From Magnetococcales bacterium (GTDB lineage Bacteria; Pseudomonadota; Magnetococcia; Magnetococcales; JADFYX01), in contig JADFZU010000021.1 of the NCBI GenBank assembly GCA_015232365.1, forward strand, positions 1-43,455: 43,455 nucleotides of DNA, in the 5' to 3' direction. This document shows positions 1 to 10,050 of this stretch, piece by piece (the stretch's first letter is position 1; every line of letters begins with the position of its first letter). A program made the translations under genes and the position numbers. The notes below the pieces were generated by a model. The model was given only the letters and a program-made list of their open reading frames with translations, searched no databases and had not been told where the DNA came from.

Positions 1-44
1 TTGATATGTTGCGTAATTTAGTGCCTTGTTTTTATTGGAAAAAA

Positions 45-746
45 TTATTGTAAGATAGATGTAAAAGGGGAGGCAGAAGTCAATCCGGCCTTAATTAACA
101 TAACTCCCATGATGATTATAATTAGGCCGGCTAGCTGGAGTAATCTTTGTCTGGCGCGGCTTCCCAACCAAGATGAAACAATGCCAAAGCCCCACATGGC
201 TGGCAGAGTTCCAAGACCAAAAGCCAGAAGAGTAGCCATTCCCTGGCCGACAGAGCCGCTTGCCATGGCTTTGGCCTGGAAAGCCCAGTGTAAGGTACAA
301 GGCAAAAATCCTGTCAGAATACCCAGCGAGATGCTCCCGTAGCTGTTGTTGGAGCTTATGAGTTTCTGTTTTAAGCGGTGGAAAAAAGCTGGGTTGGTAG
401 AGGTGTTGTTTGCAAATAGATTGAATTTTAATAGTCCCAAGCTATCCAGACCCATCCATATCATCACCATACCAGCAAGAAAATGTGGCACACCGGCAAG
501 GGATTGAGGTCGGCCAAAAATAAATGCAACAGAGCCTATCCAACCTGAAACAGCCCCCAACATTACATATGTGGAAACACGACCCAAACCATAAAGCAGG
601 TGTAGCTTCAAGGTTCCACGGCCAGTTTTGGCTGGGTGGATGGTATAAGCAACCACCAACCCTCCACACATACCTATGCAGTGACCGCTGGCTAAAAGGG
701 CGGTTAAAAAAGTCAACCAAAGTTCAATAAGAAAAGCTTCTGACAT
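45..746 (-). CDS. TauE/SafE (UreH_2-like) membrane protein linked to cbb3 oxidase assembly
   Basis: A 233-aa polytopic membrane protein with about six hydrophobic segments. Near the N-terminus is the motif GHCIGMCGG (about residues 21-29), the signature of the sulfite-exporter-like / UreH_2 family that commonly sits beside ccoI/ccoS in Proteobacteria. Its exact role is unsettled; family members are thought to help copper handling or cytochrome biogenesis. The Cys pair in HCxGMCGG could bind metal. The start is supported by a GGAGCAG ribosome site about 8 nt upstream. The gene is divergent from ccoI across a 102-bp spacer, so the two probably share a control region. The family assignment is firm; the function is inferred from context. 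Confidence 0.85.
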   Translation of the reverse strand: MSEAFLIELWLTFLTALLASGHCIGMCGGLVVAYTIHPAKTGRGTLKLHLLYGLGRVSTYVMLGAVSGWIGSVAFIFGRPQSLAGVPHFLAGMVMIWMGLDSLGLLKFNLFANNTSTNPAFFHRLKQKLISSNNSYGSISLGILTGFLPCTLHWAFQAKAMASGSVGQGMATLLAFGLGTLPAMWGFGIVSSWLGSRARQRLLQLAGLIIIIMGVMLIKAGLTSASPFTSILQ

Positions 747-792
747 TACAACTGCTCCATGATCGAATAGATGATCAATAGTAAACTGGTTG

Positions 793-823
793 TTGAGTAG
801 AAAACAGGGTAGAATGGTATAAT
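793..823 (+). promoter_or_regulatory. Candidate promoter for ccoI
   Basis: A perfect TATAAT at 818-823 is preceded by TTGAGT at 793-798. The 19-nt spacer is longer than the ideal 17. A start near 830 would leave a leader of about 19 nt before the ccoI ATG. The -10 is convincing and the -35 is not. Confidence 0.4.
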
Positions 824-848
824 TCTATCAAGTAAGAGTAATTCCCAT

Positions 849-3302
849 ATGAGAATACCTGAGACTCCGCACAACTCCCCAACTCACTGTTTCCATTGTG
901 GGCTTGAGAACAGAGCCGGGCAAACCCTGGTCAAGGATGGACTTGAGTTCTGCTGTAGTGGCTGTATGGGGGCATATATGATGATCCAAGGTATGGGGCT
1001 TGAGGACTATTATATGCGCCGTGATATCAACAGCACCGGCCTTTTGCCAGAGGAGGGGGATGATGCAGGCATTCTTGCTTTTGACGATCCAGAGTATCAG
1101 CAACGCTTTGTCAGAAAGGAGGAGGGGGTAAATGAGGTCAACCTGATCCTGGAAGGGATACACTGCCCAGCTTGTATCTGGCTTAATGAGCAGGTACTAC
1201 GTAAGGTTCCTGGCGTATCACAGGTTAATGTAAATTTCTCAACACAGCGGGCTTTTGTTCGCTGGAATCCAGAGCAGACCACTCTATCCACTATTATTTT
1301 GACTATCCGTCGTATCGGTTATCGAGCCGAGCCTTATGATCCGGCACGTATTGAGCAGATTCACCGGAAACGGGACCGGCAGCTTTTGGCAAAATTGGGG
1401 GTTGCCGGTTTTGGTGCTGCCAATGTTATGTTCATATCTGTGGCTCTCTATGCCGGCTTTCTGCAAGGGATAGAGCTGGAGTACAAAATGTTTTTCCACT
1501 GGGTCTCTTTTGTCCTGGCGACTCCAGTCTTTTTATATAGCGGTTGGTTTTTCCTGTCTAGTGCTTGGAGGGGTTTGAGTCGTGGCCATCTGAATATGGA
1601 TCTACCAATATCCATAGGGGCGATTGCCACATATAGTTATAGTGTGGTTATAACTCTTGATGGGTCCGGTGAGGTTTATTTTGATTCGGTAACCCTGTTT
1701 ATTTTCATACTGCTTGTTGGACGTTATCTGGAGTCGGCAGCCAGACGCAAAGCTGCAGGGGCAACGGAAAGATTGCTTAACCTAGAACCTCAGACAGCTA
1801 GGGTAGAGCGTGACGGCGAGACTACCACAGTATTGATTCAGGAGGTTAAAGTTGGCGATCTGGTTGTGGTAAAACCGGGTGAGCGGATTCCGGTTGATGG
1901 TTTTATAAAAGCCGGGCAGAGCAGTGTTGATGAGGCTATGTTGACTGGTGAGAGCTTGCCAATAGCCAAGACTGAAGGTGATCAGGTTGTTGGTGGCTCC
2001 ATTAACATTGAAGGTGCTATCACCATCCATACCATCAGGGTTGGTGCAAATACTGTTCTGGCTAAAATTATCCAGCGGGTTGAAATAGCCCAAAGTCAAA
2101 GACCGCCAATTCAGGGATTGGCAGACCGGGTAGCTGTCTGGTTTGTCGGTGCTGTACTGCTTTTAGCTGCAGGGTCGGCTGGATTTTGGTTGTGGTTTGA
2201 TCCTAGCCAAGCTCTAGAAAATAGTGTTGCACTACTAATTATTACCTGTCCGTGTGCGTTGGGGTTAGCTACTCCAGCAGCTATGGTTGTTGCCACAGGA
2301 ACTGCTGCCCGCATGGGAATTCTTCTAAAAGATGCTGAAACCTTGGAGCGGTTGGAGCTTGTAGATCAAATTGTGCTGGATAAAACCGGAACAATTACCG
2401 TTGGGAGGCCTATGGTTACTAGAATTGTTCCTGCTGATGGTATTAGTGAAGAGTATCTTTTAAGCCGTGCCGCTGCTGTTGAGCAGTATTCAGAGCATCC
2501 TTTGGGAAAGGGGGTGTGTATGGCTCTTGAGGAGCGTGGCTGGCAGATGCCTACTGGTGTTACTGATATTAAAAGCAGTCCAGGTTTGGGGATTTCCGCT
2601 TTCCTGGATGGCCGAGAGATTAGGGTAGGCCGTGTTAGGTTTGCCGCCTTAAATTTAACCGGGGAAAACTTGCAGCCTCCTAAAGATATTGATGTACCTG
2701 TCACCTGGATATTATCTGTTGAGGATGGTGTTGTTCTCGGTTGGATTGGTCTATCTGATACTCTTAAAGATGATGCAATAAGTGCGATAGCCAACATTTT
2801 AGAGATGGGATTACCGATTCAGTTGTTATCTGGTGATCGCCAGGTGGTGGTGGAGCAGGTTGCACGTCAGACCGGTATCAAGCTTTTTTCCAGTGAGTTG
2901 ATGCCAGAGGATAAAGAGAGTGCTATCGCTCTGCTGCAAAAAAACGGCAATGTATGTGCCATGGTTGGTGACGGGGTTAATGACGCTCCAGCATTGGCGA
3001 GATCTGACGTTGCAATGGTGGTTAAAAATGCAGCAGATATCTCTGTTGCAACTGCTGATGTTGTTCTATTAAATAGAAATCTTCACAATGTCCAACACTC
3101 TATTCTGCTGGCAAGAATGACTATGAAGATAATCCGCCAGAACTTTATCTTCTCGTTTGTATATAATTCCCTGGCTATACCTTTGGCTATTGCCGGGTTT
3201 GTTTCACCGCTGTTGGCAGCAGTTGCAATGCCTTTATCAAGTCTGGCCGTAGTGGCTAACGCCATGCGCTTGCGACATCTAGAAGCTAAGAACGGTAGTT
3301 AG
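849..3302 (+). CDS. ccoI: CcoI/FixI copper-translocating P1B-type ATPase
   Basis: An 817-aa heavy-metal P-type ATPase, here the variant that supplies copper for cbb3 oxidase maturation. The N-terminus has a Cys cluster typical of CcoI (C14xxC17 and C35-C39, CCSGC), then an HMA domain with CPAC at 106-109. Next come the actuator TGES near residue 363, the metal-path CPC near 466 in [11 protein letters not shown], the phosphorylated Asp in DKTGT near 510, and the hinge GDGVNDAP near 707. There are eight predicted membrane helices, two of them at the C-terminus. Length and motif order fit full-length FixI/CcoI. Location next to ccoS and ccoNOP settles the subtype against a generic CopA. Confidence 0.97.
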   Translation: MRIPETPHNSPTHCFHCGLENRAGQTLVKDGLEFCCSGCMGAYMMIQGMGLEDYYMRRDINSTGLLPEEGDDAGILAFDDPEYQQRFVRKEEGVNEVNLILEGIHCPACIWLNEQVLRKVPGVSQVNVNFSTQRAFVRWNPEQTTLSTIILTIRRIGYRAEPYDPARIEQIHRKRDRQLLAKLGVAGFGAANVMFISVALYAGFLQGIELEYKMFFHWVSFVLATPVFLYSGWFFLSSAWRGLSRGHLNMDLPISIGAIATYSYSVVITLDGSGEVYFDSVTLFIFILLVGRYLESAARRKAAGATERLLNLEPQTARVERDGETTTVLIQEVKVGDLVVVKPGERIPVDGFIKAGQSSVDEAMLTGESLPIAKTEGDQVVGGSINIEGAITIHTIRVGANTVLAKIIQRVEIAQSQRPPIQGLADRVAVWFVGAVLLLAAGSAGFWLWFDPSQALENSVALLIITCPCALGLATPAAMVVATGTAARMGILLKDAETLERLELVDQIVLDKTGTITVGRPMVTRIVPADGISEEYLLSRAAAVEQYSEHPLGKGVCMALEERGWQMPTGVTDIKSSPGLGISAFLDGREIRVGRVRFAALNLTGENLQPPKDIDVPVTWILSVEDGVVLGWIGLSDTLKDDAISAIANILEMGLPIQLLSGDRQVVVEQVARQTGIKLFSSELMPEDKESAIALLQKNGNVCAMVGDGVNDAPALARSDVAMVVKNAADISVATADVVLLNRNLHNVQHSILLARMTMKIIRQNFIFSFVYNSLAIPLAIAGFVSPLLAAVAMPLSSLAVVANAMRLRHLEAKNGS

Positions 3303-3488
3303 AAGCAAGTACAACTGGTACAAACAGTTGATTTCCAAACATCTCATGGGAAATCTTGTAACCGATAAGTTGACAGTGACTTTTCCATATAGACAAGATA
3401 AATCAATAGATTGCTTTATACAGATAGTTTCAACTGCTGTTTCTAGGATCAACCGCTTATAGTGAAGAGTAGAGGAGGACTCTTAAAG

Positions 3489-3698
3489 ATGAATACTGTT
3501 TACCTACTACTTCCCATTGCCATTATCTTGGGGCTTATCGGTCTTGCTCTTATGATCTGGGCAGTTCGTAACGGCCAGTTTGATGATATGGAGGGGCCAA
3601 AACATCGAATTTTGTATGATGATGATCAAGATATGATGCCGCCATCAGTAAAATCAAAAAAGAGAGAAAAAGAGCCTGTTGAGATGGATGGAAAATAA
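3489..3698 (+). CDS. ccoS: CcoS, cbb3 oxidase assembly protein
   Basis: A 69-aa protein with one N-terminal membrane helix (about residues 3-24) followed by the family stretch WAVRNGQFDDMEGPKHRIL, the hallmark of CcoS/FixS. CcoS is required for cofactor insertion into the cbb3 catalytic subunit. I choose the ATG at 3489 because AGAGGAGGA at 3471-3479 lies at good spacing before it. An upstream in-frame GTG at 3462 would place that ribosome site inside the coding region. It lies 186 bp after ccoI and ends at a strong terminator. Confidence 0.95.
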   Translation: MNTVYLLLPIAIILGLIGLALMIWAVRNGQFDDMEGPKHRILYDDDQDMMPPSVKSKKREKEPVEMDGK

Positions 3699-3735
3699 AA
3701 AATGGCGAGCTATGTTTTAGCTCGCCATTTTTTAT
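3699..3735. terminator. Bidirectional terminator between ccoS and ccoP
   Basis: Arms 3699-3712 and 3718-3731 pair perfectly over 14 bp around a 5-nt loop, with a GC-rich core (GGCGAGC). The stem is flanked by A residues on the left and T residues on the right, so it can act as an intrinsic terminator on both strands. It sits between the convergent ccoS and ccoNOP units, the ccoS stop being directly at its edge. Confidence 0.92.
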
Positions 3736-3764
3736 TTGACCATGATTTAAAGCTAATAAACTAC

Positions 3765-4679
3765 TTATTGGCCGCCACCTAAACTGTGAACGTAGATTGA
3801 TACCTGTTTAATAGCAAGATCATTGAGTTTGCGTCCAGCTCTATCTGAATCCTCAGCCCACGATGGCATCTCACCAGTCCGGCCTTTGGCTATTGAGGCT
3901 TCTACAGTCGCAGGGTCACTTCCATATAACCAGATTGCATCGCTCAAGTTTGGTGCACCAATTGAATTGTCAATAGGTTCACCATCAGCTTTACCAATCA
4001 AAGATCCTTTACCATGGTCACCATGACATGAGTTGCATGAGGCTTCACCATGATAGAGTTCATCACCACGAGTCACTGCTGCGTTATCTGATGCACGACC
4101 TGAAAGCGACAGTGCGTATTGTGTCAGATCTGATACCTGGGCTTGAGAAAAGCTACCGCCATTTGCTTCTAGATGGGCAGGCATCTGGCCTTTGCGACCA
4201 TACTTAATAGTAGTGGTGATGTTTTCCAAAGTACCGCCAAACAGCCAGTCATCATCAACTAGAGTTGGAAAACCACCAACTTTTGAACCAATACCACTGT
4301 TGCCATGACATGGGGCACAGTTGTCGCCAAAAATGGTTTTACCGCCTGAAATTGCAAACTGCAGTAGTTGGCTGTCTTGAGAGATTTCCTGAGAGGTAAG
4401 TGACGATAGTTTCTCCTCAAAGACCTTTCTGGCCTTTTGTCCCTCTTCCATCTCTTCTTTAAGCTGTCCATATTGAGTCCAGCCCAAGATACCTTTGGTA
4501 AAGCCGTTTGGTGTGGGCCATGCCGGGTATAATACCCAATATACCACCGCAAAGATAATGGTTGCATAGTAACTATATAGCCACCACTTTGGCAGGGGAT
4601 TGTTATATTCAGTAAGGGGATATCCCTCTTCATCATCCCACTTATGGCCGGTGGTTTCAATTTCTTTGTTGTCAGCCAT
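3765..4679 (-). CDS. ccoP: CcoP, di-haem cytochrome c subunit III of cbb3 oxidase
   Basis: A 304-aa membrane-anchored di-haem cytochrome c. One membrane helix lies at about 36-56 after the conserved cytoplasmic stretch EYNNPLPKWW. Haem sites are CAPCH at 121-125 and CNSCH at 215-219. Likely axial Met ligands are in GQMPAH (about 165-170) and GEMPSW. The protein passes electrons from soluble cytochromes to CcoO. It is the last gene of ccoNOP, 43 bp after ccoO; no ccoQ fits in that gap. Length and haem spacing are normal for the family. Confidence 0.97.
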   Translation of the reverse strand: MADNKEIETTGHKWDDEEGYPLTEYNNPLPKWWLYSYYATIIFAVVYWVLYPAWPTPNGFTKGILGWTQYGQLKEEMEEGQKARKVFEEKLSSLTSQEISQDSQLLQFAISGGKTIFGDNCAPCHGNSGIGSKVGGFPTLVDDDWLFGGTLENITTTIKYGRKGQMPAHLEANGGSFSQAQVSDLTQYALSLSGRASDNAAVTRGDELYHGEASCNSCHGDHGKGSLIGKADGEPIDNSIGAPNLSDAIWLYGSDPATVEASIAKGRTGEMPSWAEDSDRAGRKLNDLAIKQVSIYVHSLGGGQ

Positions 4680-4722
4680 GGTGTTTCTCCTTGTTCTTTA
4701 CTCTAAGACCAAAATTGACGTA

Positions 4723-5439
4723 TCAGCGGGATTGTGCCTGATAAGAGGAAAAGTCGACCAGTGTGCCTAGCATTTGCAAATAGGCTACCATGGCATCAAG
4801 TTCAGTAATTCTATCTGATTGACCATCAAAATTTTCCAGAGACACTTTTTCGCCATAACGGGCAAGCAGACCATCACTGTCACTATCAGGTATAGCTTGT
4901 GCTTTCAGGTCGGCAACAGCATTAGCAATCTGTTCCTTGGTATAAGGGACACCAACCATGGTCAGAGCCTCCATACGTTTGGCGATATCACTAATATCAA
5001 GCTCATTTTCGGCAAGCCAAGGATAAGACGGCATTACCGACTCAGGGACCATATCTCTAGGGTTTTTCATATGGGCTTGATGCCAGAGGCTGGAATATTT
5101 ACCACCAACTCGGGCCAGATCTGGACCGGTCCGTTTGGAGCCCCACTGAAATGGATGGTCGTACATGCTTTCAGCAGCCAGTGAATAGTGTCCATAGCGT
5201 TCTGCTTCATCTCTAAATGGACGGATCATCTGGGAGTGGCAGTTGTAACACCCTTCCCGAATATAGAGGTCTCTGCCCCTAAGTTCCAGAGGAGTGTATG
5301 GTCGCATACCCTCCACCTTCTCTATGGTAGACTCAATATAGAAGAGAGGTACGATTTCGACAATTCCACCAATTAAAACTACCAGCAGTGTTAAAACTGC
5401 CATTAGAGGAACGCTTTTTTCAATAGTTTGATGTTTCAC
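4723..5439 (-). CDS. ccoO: CcoO, mono-haem cytochrome c subunit II of cbb3 oxidase
   Basis: A 238-aa protein with an N-terminal membrane anchor (about 11-34), the haem c motif CYNCH at 64-68 in the conserved context [14 protein letters not shown], and a likely axial Met in [10 protein letters not shown]. It relays electrons from CcoP to the haem b/b3-CuB centre of CcoN. It lies 37 bp downstream of ccoN in the same operon and is of typical length. Confidence 0.97.
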   Translation of the reverse strand: MKHQTIEKSVPLMAVLTLLVVLIGGIVEIVPLFYIESTIEKVEGMRPYTPLELRGRDLYIREGCYNCHSQMIRPFRDEAERYGHYSLAAESMYDHPFQWGSKRTGPDLARVGGKYSSLWHQAHMKNPRDMVPESVMPSYPWLAENELDISDIAKRMEALTMVGVPYTKEQIANAVADLKAQAIPDSDSDGLLARYGEKVSLENFDGQSDRITELDAMVAYLQMLGTLVDFSSYQAQSR

Positions 5440-5476
5440 GATTGGATCTCCTTATTTAACAGCCTATTGCGTTTCC

Positions 5477-6907
5477 CTAGACAGATGCTGTAGCACGCTT
5501 GTCCGCGTTGGCAATTGTCATCCAGATGTTGTAGACCATGATCAACGCACCAACCAGAAATACCAATCCACCGATTGTACGGATCAGATAATAGGGATGC
5601 ATCGCTTCAACAGTTTCGGCAAATGAGTAGGTGAGATTGCCGTACTGGTCATAAGCTCTCCACATAAGACCCTGCATAATACCTGCGATCCACATTGCAA
5701 CTATATAGATGACCACTCCAATAGTAGACAACCAGAAATGCAGATTGATTAGTTTTACCGAATGGATTGTTGTTCCCCAAAGTCTTGGAATCATATGATA
5801 AAGTGCAGCAAATGACACCATTGCCACCCAACCCAAAGCACCAGAGTGAACATGGCCGACAGTCCAGTCGGTGTAGTGTGATAGTGCGTTTACCGATTTT
5901 ATAGACATCATCGGTCCTTCAAACGTTGACATACCGTAAAAAGAGAGAGAGATGATGAAAAAACGTAAAATAGGATCAGTACGCAGCTTATGCCATGCCC
6001 CGGAAAGAGTCATGATGCCGTTGATCATACCACCCCATGAAGGCAAAAGCAGCATGATGGAGAAAGTTGCCCCAAGTGTACTTGCCCAATCAGGTAGAGC
6101 GGTATAATGGAGATGGTGCGGGCCTGCCCAGATGTAGAGAAAGCACAGAGACCAGAAGTGGACAATTGACAACCGGTATGAGTAGACTGGCCTTTCAGCT
6201 TGTTTGGGAACGAAATAGTACATTATACCCAAAAAGCCCGATGTCAGGAAGAAGCCAACAGCATTATGAGCATACCACCACTGAATCATTGCATCCTGTA
6301 CCCCGGAAAATATCGGGTAGGAGTCCGTAAAATTAACCGGTATAGCCAGGTTATTGACTATATGCAGCATGGCTACAACTATGATGAAAGATAGAAAAAA
6401 CCAGTTGGCTACATAGATATGCGGCTCTTTGCGTTTTGCCAAGGTTCCTACAAAGTTTACAAAATAGGCTACCCAGACCAAAACGATAAAAACATCAATT
6501 GGCCATATCATCTCAGCGTACTCTTTGCCTTGAGTAAGCCCTAGTGGATAGGTAATGACAACCGATACCACAATCAGATTCCATCCCCAAAAAGTAAATT
6601 TTGAGAGAAAATCAGAGAAGAGCCTGGCTTGGGAAGTTCTTTGCACAACATAGTAACTGGTTGCAAAAAGAACCGACCCACCAAAGGCAAAAATAACTGC
6701 AGACGTGTGCAGTGGGCGCAATCTTCCAAAGGATAAATAGGGAATATTCCCATTTAGTTCAGGAAAGGTTAGTTCGAGAGCTAATATCACACCCACCAAT
6801 AAACCGACTACGGCGTAGGCTATGGCTGCAATAGAGAACAGCTTTACCACTCCATAGTCATAGGTTTGTATCGCCTTTGATTCTTCACTCACGGCATCAA
6901 CCTCCAT
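5477..6907 (-). CDS. ccoN: CcoN, catalytic subunit I of cbb3 cytochrome c oxidase
   Basis: A 476-aa haem-copper oxidase subunit with about 12 membrane helices that reduces O2 to water at high affinity. Visible signatures include RPLHTSA (low-spin haem ligand region), [10 protein letters not shown] (CuB His and active-site region), GPHHLHY (CuB His pair) and [10 protein letters not shown] (haem ligands). These are C-type, not A-type, signatures. It is the first gene of ccoNOP. An AT-rich 355-bp divergent spacer separates it from ccoG. The start MEVDAVSEE is preceded by little obvious ribosome site, so a few residues of uncertainty remain. Confidence 0.97.
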   Translation of the reverse strand: MEVDAVSEESKAIQTYDYGVVKLFSIAAIAYAVVGLLVGVILALELTFPELNGNIPYLSFGRLRPLHTSAVIFAFGGSVLFATSYYVVQRTSQARLFSDFLSKFTFWGWNLIVVSVVITYPLGLTQGKEYAEMIWPIDVFIVLVWVAYFVNFVGTLAKRKEPHIYVANWFFLSFIIVVAMLHIVNNLAIPVNFTDSYPIFSGVQDAMIQWWYAHNAVGFFLTSGFLGIMYYFVPKQAERPVYSYRLSIVHFWSLCFLYIWAGPHHLHYTALPDWASTLGATFSIMLLLPSWGGMINGIMTLSGAWHKLRTDPILRFFIISLSFYGMSTFEGPMMSIKSVNALSHYTDWTVGHVHSGALGWVAMVSFAALYHMIPRLWGTTIHSVKLINLHFWLSTIGVVIYIVAMWIAGIMQGLMWRAYDQYGNLTYSFAETVEAMHPYYLIRTIGGLVFLVGALIMVYNIWMTIANADKRATASV

Positions 6908-7262
6908 AACTTTTAAATGTCATAATAATATAATAAAACTGAATAATTTTTTATCCATTAACCATCTTTATATTTAGATGGCATTTAACTTCTTTGAATA
7001 AAATATTAACATACATTCATTTACTTTGTGCTGCAAGCAAATTATGTTACGTTTTTTTTACATTTGAACTCAAGAGTAAAATGTTATACCTTTAAATATA
7101 ACTACGCAATTAAATTATGCAGCTATATAAACTTTTTTGTAAAATATTTGAAAACAATAACAGCCATATTAACTGTTAGGCAACTATTTTTTTAATCCCA
7201 TTGAATTTTTTTTATATGCTATATTAAACGCCCAAATCACATATTTTTTGGATACTAAATAT
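6908..7262. promoter_or_regulatory. Divergent ccoN / ccoG control region
   Basis: This very AT-rich 355-bp spacer has no gene that I can support. It must carry the promoters for ccoNOP (minus) and ccoGHQ (plus). An inverted repeat, CCATCT-8 nt-AGATGG, at 6962-6981 lies about 55-75 bp upstream of the ccoN start and could be an operator. The nearest thing to an FNR/Anr box (TTGAT-N4-ATCAA) is a 7-of-10 match at 7148-7161, which is too weak to call. Confidence 0.5.
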
Positions 7263-8672
7263 ATGTCTAACGAAGAAGTTTCACTCTACTCTGACTGGAA
7301 AAAAATCTACCCTCGTTATCAAACAGGTTTTTTCCGTAAATTGCGATGGGCTTTGGTAATTCTGTTCTTGGGTATTTACTATCTATTACCCATGTTGCGT
7401 TGGGACCGTGGATTTGGTCTGCCGGATCAGGCGGTACTATTTGACCTTCCTGCACGTAAATTCTATCTGTTTGATATGGTTATATGGCCTCAGGAAATTT
7501 TTCTTCTGGCATTTCTGCTTATTGCTGCTGCACTTGGACTGTTTTTTATTACCGCTCTCGCTGGCAGAGTCTTCTGCGGTTATATGTGTTTTCAAACTGT
7601 CTGGACTGATCTGTTTCTATACGTAGAAAAAATATTTGAAGGTAACCGTAAAAAACGTATTAAACTTGATAGTTCTGGCTGGAGCCTTAAAAAAATAGTT
7701 ATCAAGATTGCCAAACATTTTGTCTGGATCTGTATCGGGATTGCTACAGGTGGTGCGTTTGTATTCTATTTTGCTGATGCTCCAACCCTCTTGCAGCAAT
7801 TCTTAACTCTAGAAGCCCCTTCTGCAGCTTGGATCACACTTTTTTTCCTCACTGCTACCACCTATTTGATGGCTGGAATAGCAAGGGAGCAGGTCTGTAT
7901 ATACATGTGTCCATACGCCCGTTTTCAAGGGGCTATGTTTGATGACGATACCATTATCGTTGCCTACCACCCAGAAATTGGCGAGCCAAGGGAAGCCAAC
8001 CTGCGTAAGCGTAAGGAGATGGGGGAGGCTGTTGGTCTATGCATTGATTGCAACGCCTGTGTTACAGTCTGTCCTACTGGTATCGATATACGTGATGGTC
8101 AACAGTATGAATGTATAACTTGCGGTTCCTGCATTGATGCCTGCAATACTGTTAAAGATCGGCTCCACCTTAAAAATGAGTTGGTACGCTACACATCACT
8201 TAGAGAGATGCAGGGGGGCAAAACCCGCTGGTTTCGTCTCAGGATTTTGGTGTATGGTTCTCTATTCGCCTTTTTTCTTGGTGGAATAGTTATGTTTCTG
8301 GCATTTCGTCCCAACGTGGATTTGAATGTTATAAGGCATCGCCAGCCAATATATATCACCCTGTCTGATGGTAGTATTCAGAACAACTATACCATCCACG
8401 TTCTAAATATGACTGGCAACGAACGCAAGTTTTCTCTTCAGGTTACTGGCTTGAAAGGTGCTACACTATCGGTGGCTGCCAACAAAACTTTCGATGAAGC
8501 TAAAAGACCTGTTCTTACTGTTGGGTCGGGACAAGTGCAGGCATATACTGTATACCTAAAACAGAGCAAGTCAGAGGTTGGGCATGGGGCAATCCCACTT
8601 ATCTTCCAACTGCAAGCAGTTGACAACAATGTTGATCTAGATACCTACGATAGCGTGTTTTTGAGGCCATAA
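7263..8672 (+). CDS. ccoG: CcoG (FixG/RdxA) ferredoxin-like cbb3 accessory protein
   Basis: A 469-aa membrane iron-sulfur protein implicated in copper reduction for cbb3 biogenesis. It shows several membrane helices, FCGYMCFQTVW and CIYMCPYARFQ, then a two-cluster ferredoxin region, CIDCNACVTVCP (about 260) and CITCGSCIDAC (about 284). A C-terminal membrane helix and an Ig-like periplasmic domain follow. I prefer the ATG at 7263; an in-frame TTG at 7248 has no ribosome site. Its stop overlaps the ccoH start by 1 bp, indicating translational coupling. Confidence 0.95.
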   Translation: MSNEEVSLYSDWKKIYPRYQTGFFRKLRWALVILFLGIYYLLPMLRWDRGFGLPDQAVLFDLPARKFYLFDMVIWPQEIFLLAFLLIAAALGLFFITALAGRVFCGYMCFQTVWTDLFLYVEKIFEGNRKKRIKLDSSGWSLKKIVIKIAKHFVWICIGIATGGAFVFYFADAPTLLQQFLTLEAPSAAWITLFFLTATTYLMAGIAREQVCIYMCPYARFQGAMFDDDTIIVAYHPEIGEPREANLRKRKEMGEAVGLCIDCNACVTVCPTGIDIRDGQQYECITCGSCIDACNTVKDRLHLKNELVRYTSLREMQGGKTRWFRLRILVYGSLFAFFLGGIVMFLAFRPNVDLNVIRHRQPIYITLSDGSIQNNYTIHVLNMTGNERKFSLQVTGLKGATLSVAANKTFDEAKRPVLTVGSGQVQAYTVYLKQSKSEVGHGAIPLIFQLQAVDNNVDLDTYDSVFLRP

Positions 8673-9184
8673 TGGATAGTATAACAGTTCAAGAAGGTAA
8701 AAAGTCAGACCGCAAAATGGAGCCTTGGCTGGTTGCTATAGGCAGTTTTTTCATGGTCGTTCTCATTGCAAATATTATTATGATCTATCTCGGGTTAAAC
8801 TCCTGGCCGGGCTTGGTTACTGATGATCACTACAACAAAGGGCTTGCCTATAATGAAGTTATAGCTGCACAAGAGGCACAAGACCGACTCGGCTGGCAGG
8901 CTGCTTTGAAAGTTGCTCAACCTGATAAAGATGATAGTATCAAGCTTCTGTTCACCCTGAAAAACCGCGATGGTCTCAAAATAATAGATGCAGAAGTTAA
9001 GGGGGAGATGCAGAGACCTCTTGGCGATGGGATGAAACGCAGTGTTATTTTGTCAGTAAATAGCCAGGGAGATTATGTTGGCAATATTGATATTGCTCAA
9101 CCTGGAAATTGGGATTTGCAAATTATTGCAAAAGCACAGCAGGCTGATTTCCGCTTTGCCGAGCGAATCTCTGTTTATCACTGA
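8672..9184 (+). CDS. ccoH: CcoH/FixH cbb3 assembly protein
   Basis: A 170-aa protein with a single membrane helix (about 17-40) followed by the FixH signature LVTDDHYNKGLAYN and a small periplasmic beta-rich domain. FixH/CcoH stabilises the cbb3 complex and works with CcoI, CcoG and CcoS. Its ATG overlaps the ccoG stop codon. It is of normal length for the family. Confidence 0.93.
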   Translation: MDSITVQEGKKSDRKMEPWLVAIGSFFMVVLIANIIMIYLGLNSWPGLVTDDHYNKGLAYNEVIAAQEAQDRLGWQAALKVAQPDKDDSIKLLFTLKNRDGLKIIDAEVKGEMQRPLGDGMKRSVILSVNSQGDYVGNIDIAQPGNWDLQIIAKAQQADFRFAERISVYH

Positions 9185-9201
9185 TTAACCAAGAGAGTGT
9201 T

Positions 9202-9369
9202 ATGGATTTTAACTCAATATTACTTTTTTCAAAACAGTTTGCCCTGGTATGGTTTTTTCTGATTTTTGTCGGCATAGTAGTTGTTGTCTACTGGCCTGGA
9301 AACAAAAAACGCTTTGAAGATGAAGGGCGAAAGATTCTTGATGATGACAACAACGAAAACCAGCCATAG
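9202..9369 (+). CDS. ccoQ: CcoQ-like small subunit of cbb3 oxidase, displaced from ccoNOP
   Basis: A 55-aa gene 17 bp after ccoH, with AAGAGAG at 9191-9197 as its ribosome site. It encodes an N-terminal segment MDFNSILLFSKQF, one membrane helix (about 14-31, ending VVYWPG) and a charged tail KKRFEDEGRKILDDD. This is the CcoQ/FixQ plan: one helix, then basic residues, then the R-F-[DE]-E-A/G element and an acidic end. CcoQ normally lies between ccoO and ccoP, where only a 43-bp gap exists here, and no other ccoQ is visible. The identification rests on architecture and local motif. Confidence 0.82.
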   Translation: MDFNSILLFSKQFALVWFFLIFVGIVVVVYWPGNKKRFEDEGRKILDDDNNENQP

Positions 9370-9519
9370 ATTTCTCATGGACTCAACTATTTAGCAAACT
9401 GTCAAAGACAATTTTTCAGATCTCCGGGCATTATAAGAGGTTGTGCTGTTTATCCTGTAAATCTAGTGATAAATTTAATATACACTGCTTTTATGTGTTT
9501 AGTGGTGAAGGTGTTTTTT

Positions 9520-9939
9520 ATGCGTCAAGCTCAATCGACAATTTTAGTTAAAACATCTGGAACAGGGCTTGTGGAGATTACCAGTTCAGTTGCTGGCTGG
9601 CTTAGGGAGCTAAGGGTGGATATGGGGCAGGTAACAGTTTTTTGCCGCCATACTTCCTCTAGCTTGACCATTCAAGAGAATGCAGATCCTGATGTCCAGC
9701 TAGATCTTGTTGAGTTTTTCAAACGTTTAGTGCCAGAAGGGGTACCATGGTTTAAACATAGGGACGAAGGTCTGGACGATATGCCTGCCCATATCAAGTC
9801 TGCTCTTACCGATGTTTCAATTACAATACCCGTTTCTAGAGGTAAGATGGTGTTAGGAACCTGGCAGGGCATCTATCTATTTGAGCACCGTAACAGGCCG
9901 CATCAGCGAGATGTGGTGCTGCATTTTTTAGGCGAATAA
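9520..9939 (+). CDS. YjbQ/UPF0047-family protein (secondary thiamine-phosphate synthase-like)
   Basis: A 139-aa cytoplasmic protein matching the YjbQ family end to end. Visible are CRHTSSSLTIQENADPDV, WFKHRDEGLDDMPAHIKS, the conserved VSRGKMVLGTWQGIYLFEHR, and the ending RDVVLHFLGE. Members have weak thiamine-phosphate synthase activity; the true role is uncertain. I take the ATG at 9520, with GTGAAGG at 9505-9511, because it gives the family's usual length. An upstream in-frame start at 9466 adds an unconserved 18 residues. Confidence 0.9.
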   Translation: MRQAQSTILVKTSGTGLVEITSSVAGWLRELRVDMGQVTVFCRHTSSSLTIQENADPDVQLDLVEFFKRLVPEGVPWFKHRDEGLDDMPAHIKSALTDVSITIPVSRGKMVLGTWQGIYLFEHRNRPHQRDVVLHFLGE

Positions 9940-10050
9940 CTGCCGTTTCCATGAAAATAGACTCTGAGGATAGTAATATGTTTTTGGGTCAGGTTGGAAA
10001 AAAAGGGTTCTAAACAGTATATTTTATGAGTTACCGCGGCTTGCTTTTCT

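Noticed and set aside
4680-4722. ccoQ between ccoO and ccoP
   Set aside because: The gap is 43 bp and holds only the ccoP ribosome site; no reading frame fits.
7148-7161. Possible FNR/Anr box upstream of ccoG
   Set aside because: Only 7 of 10 conserved positions match TTGAT-N4-ATCAA, in an AT-rich region where such matches occur by chance.
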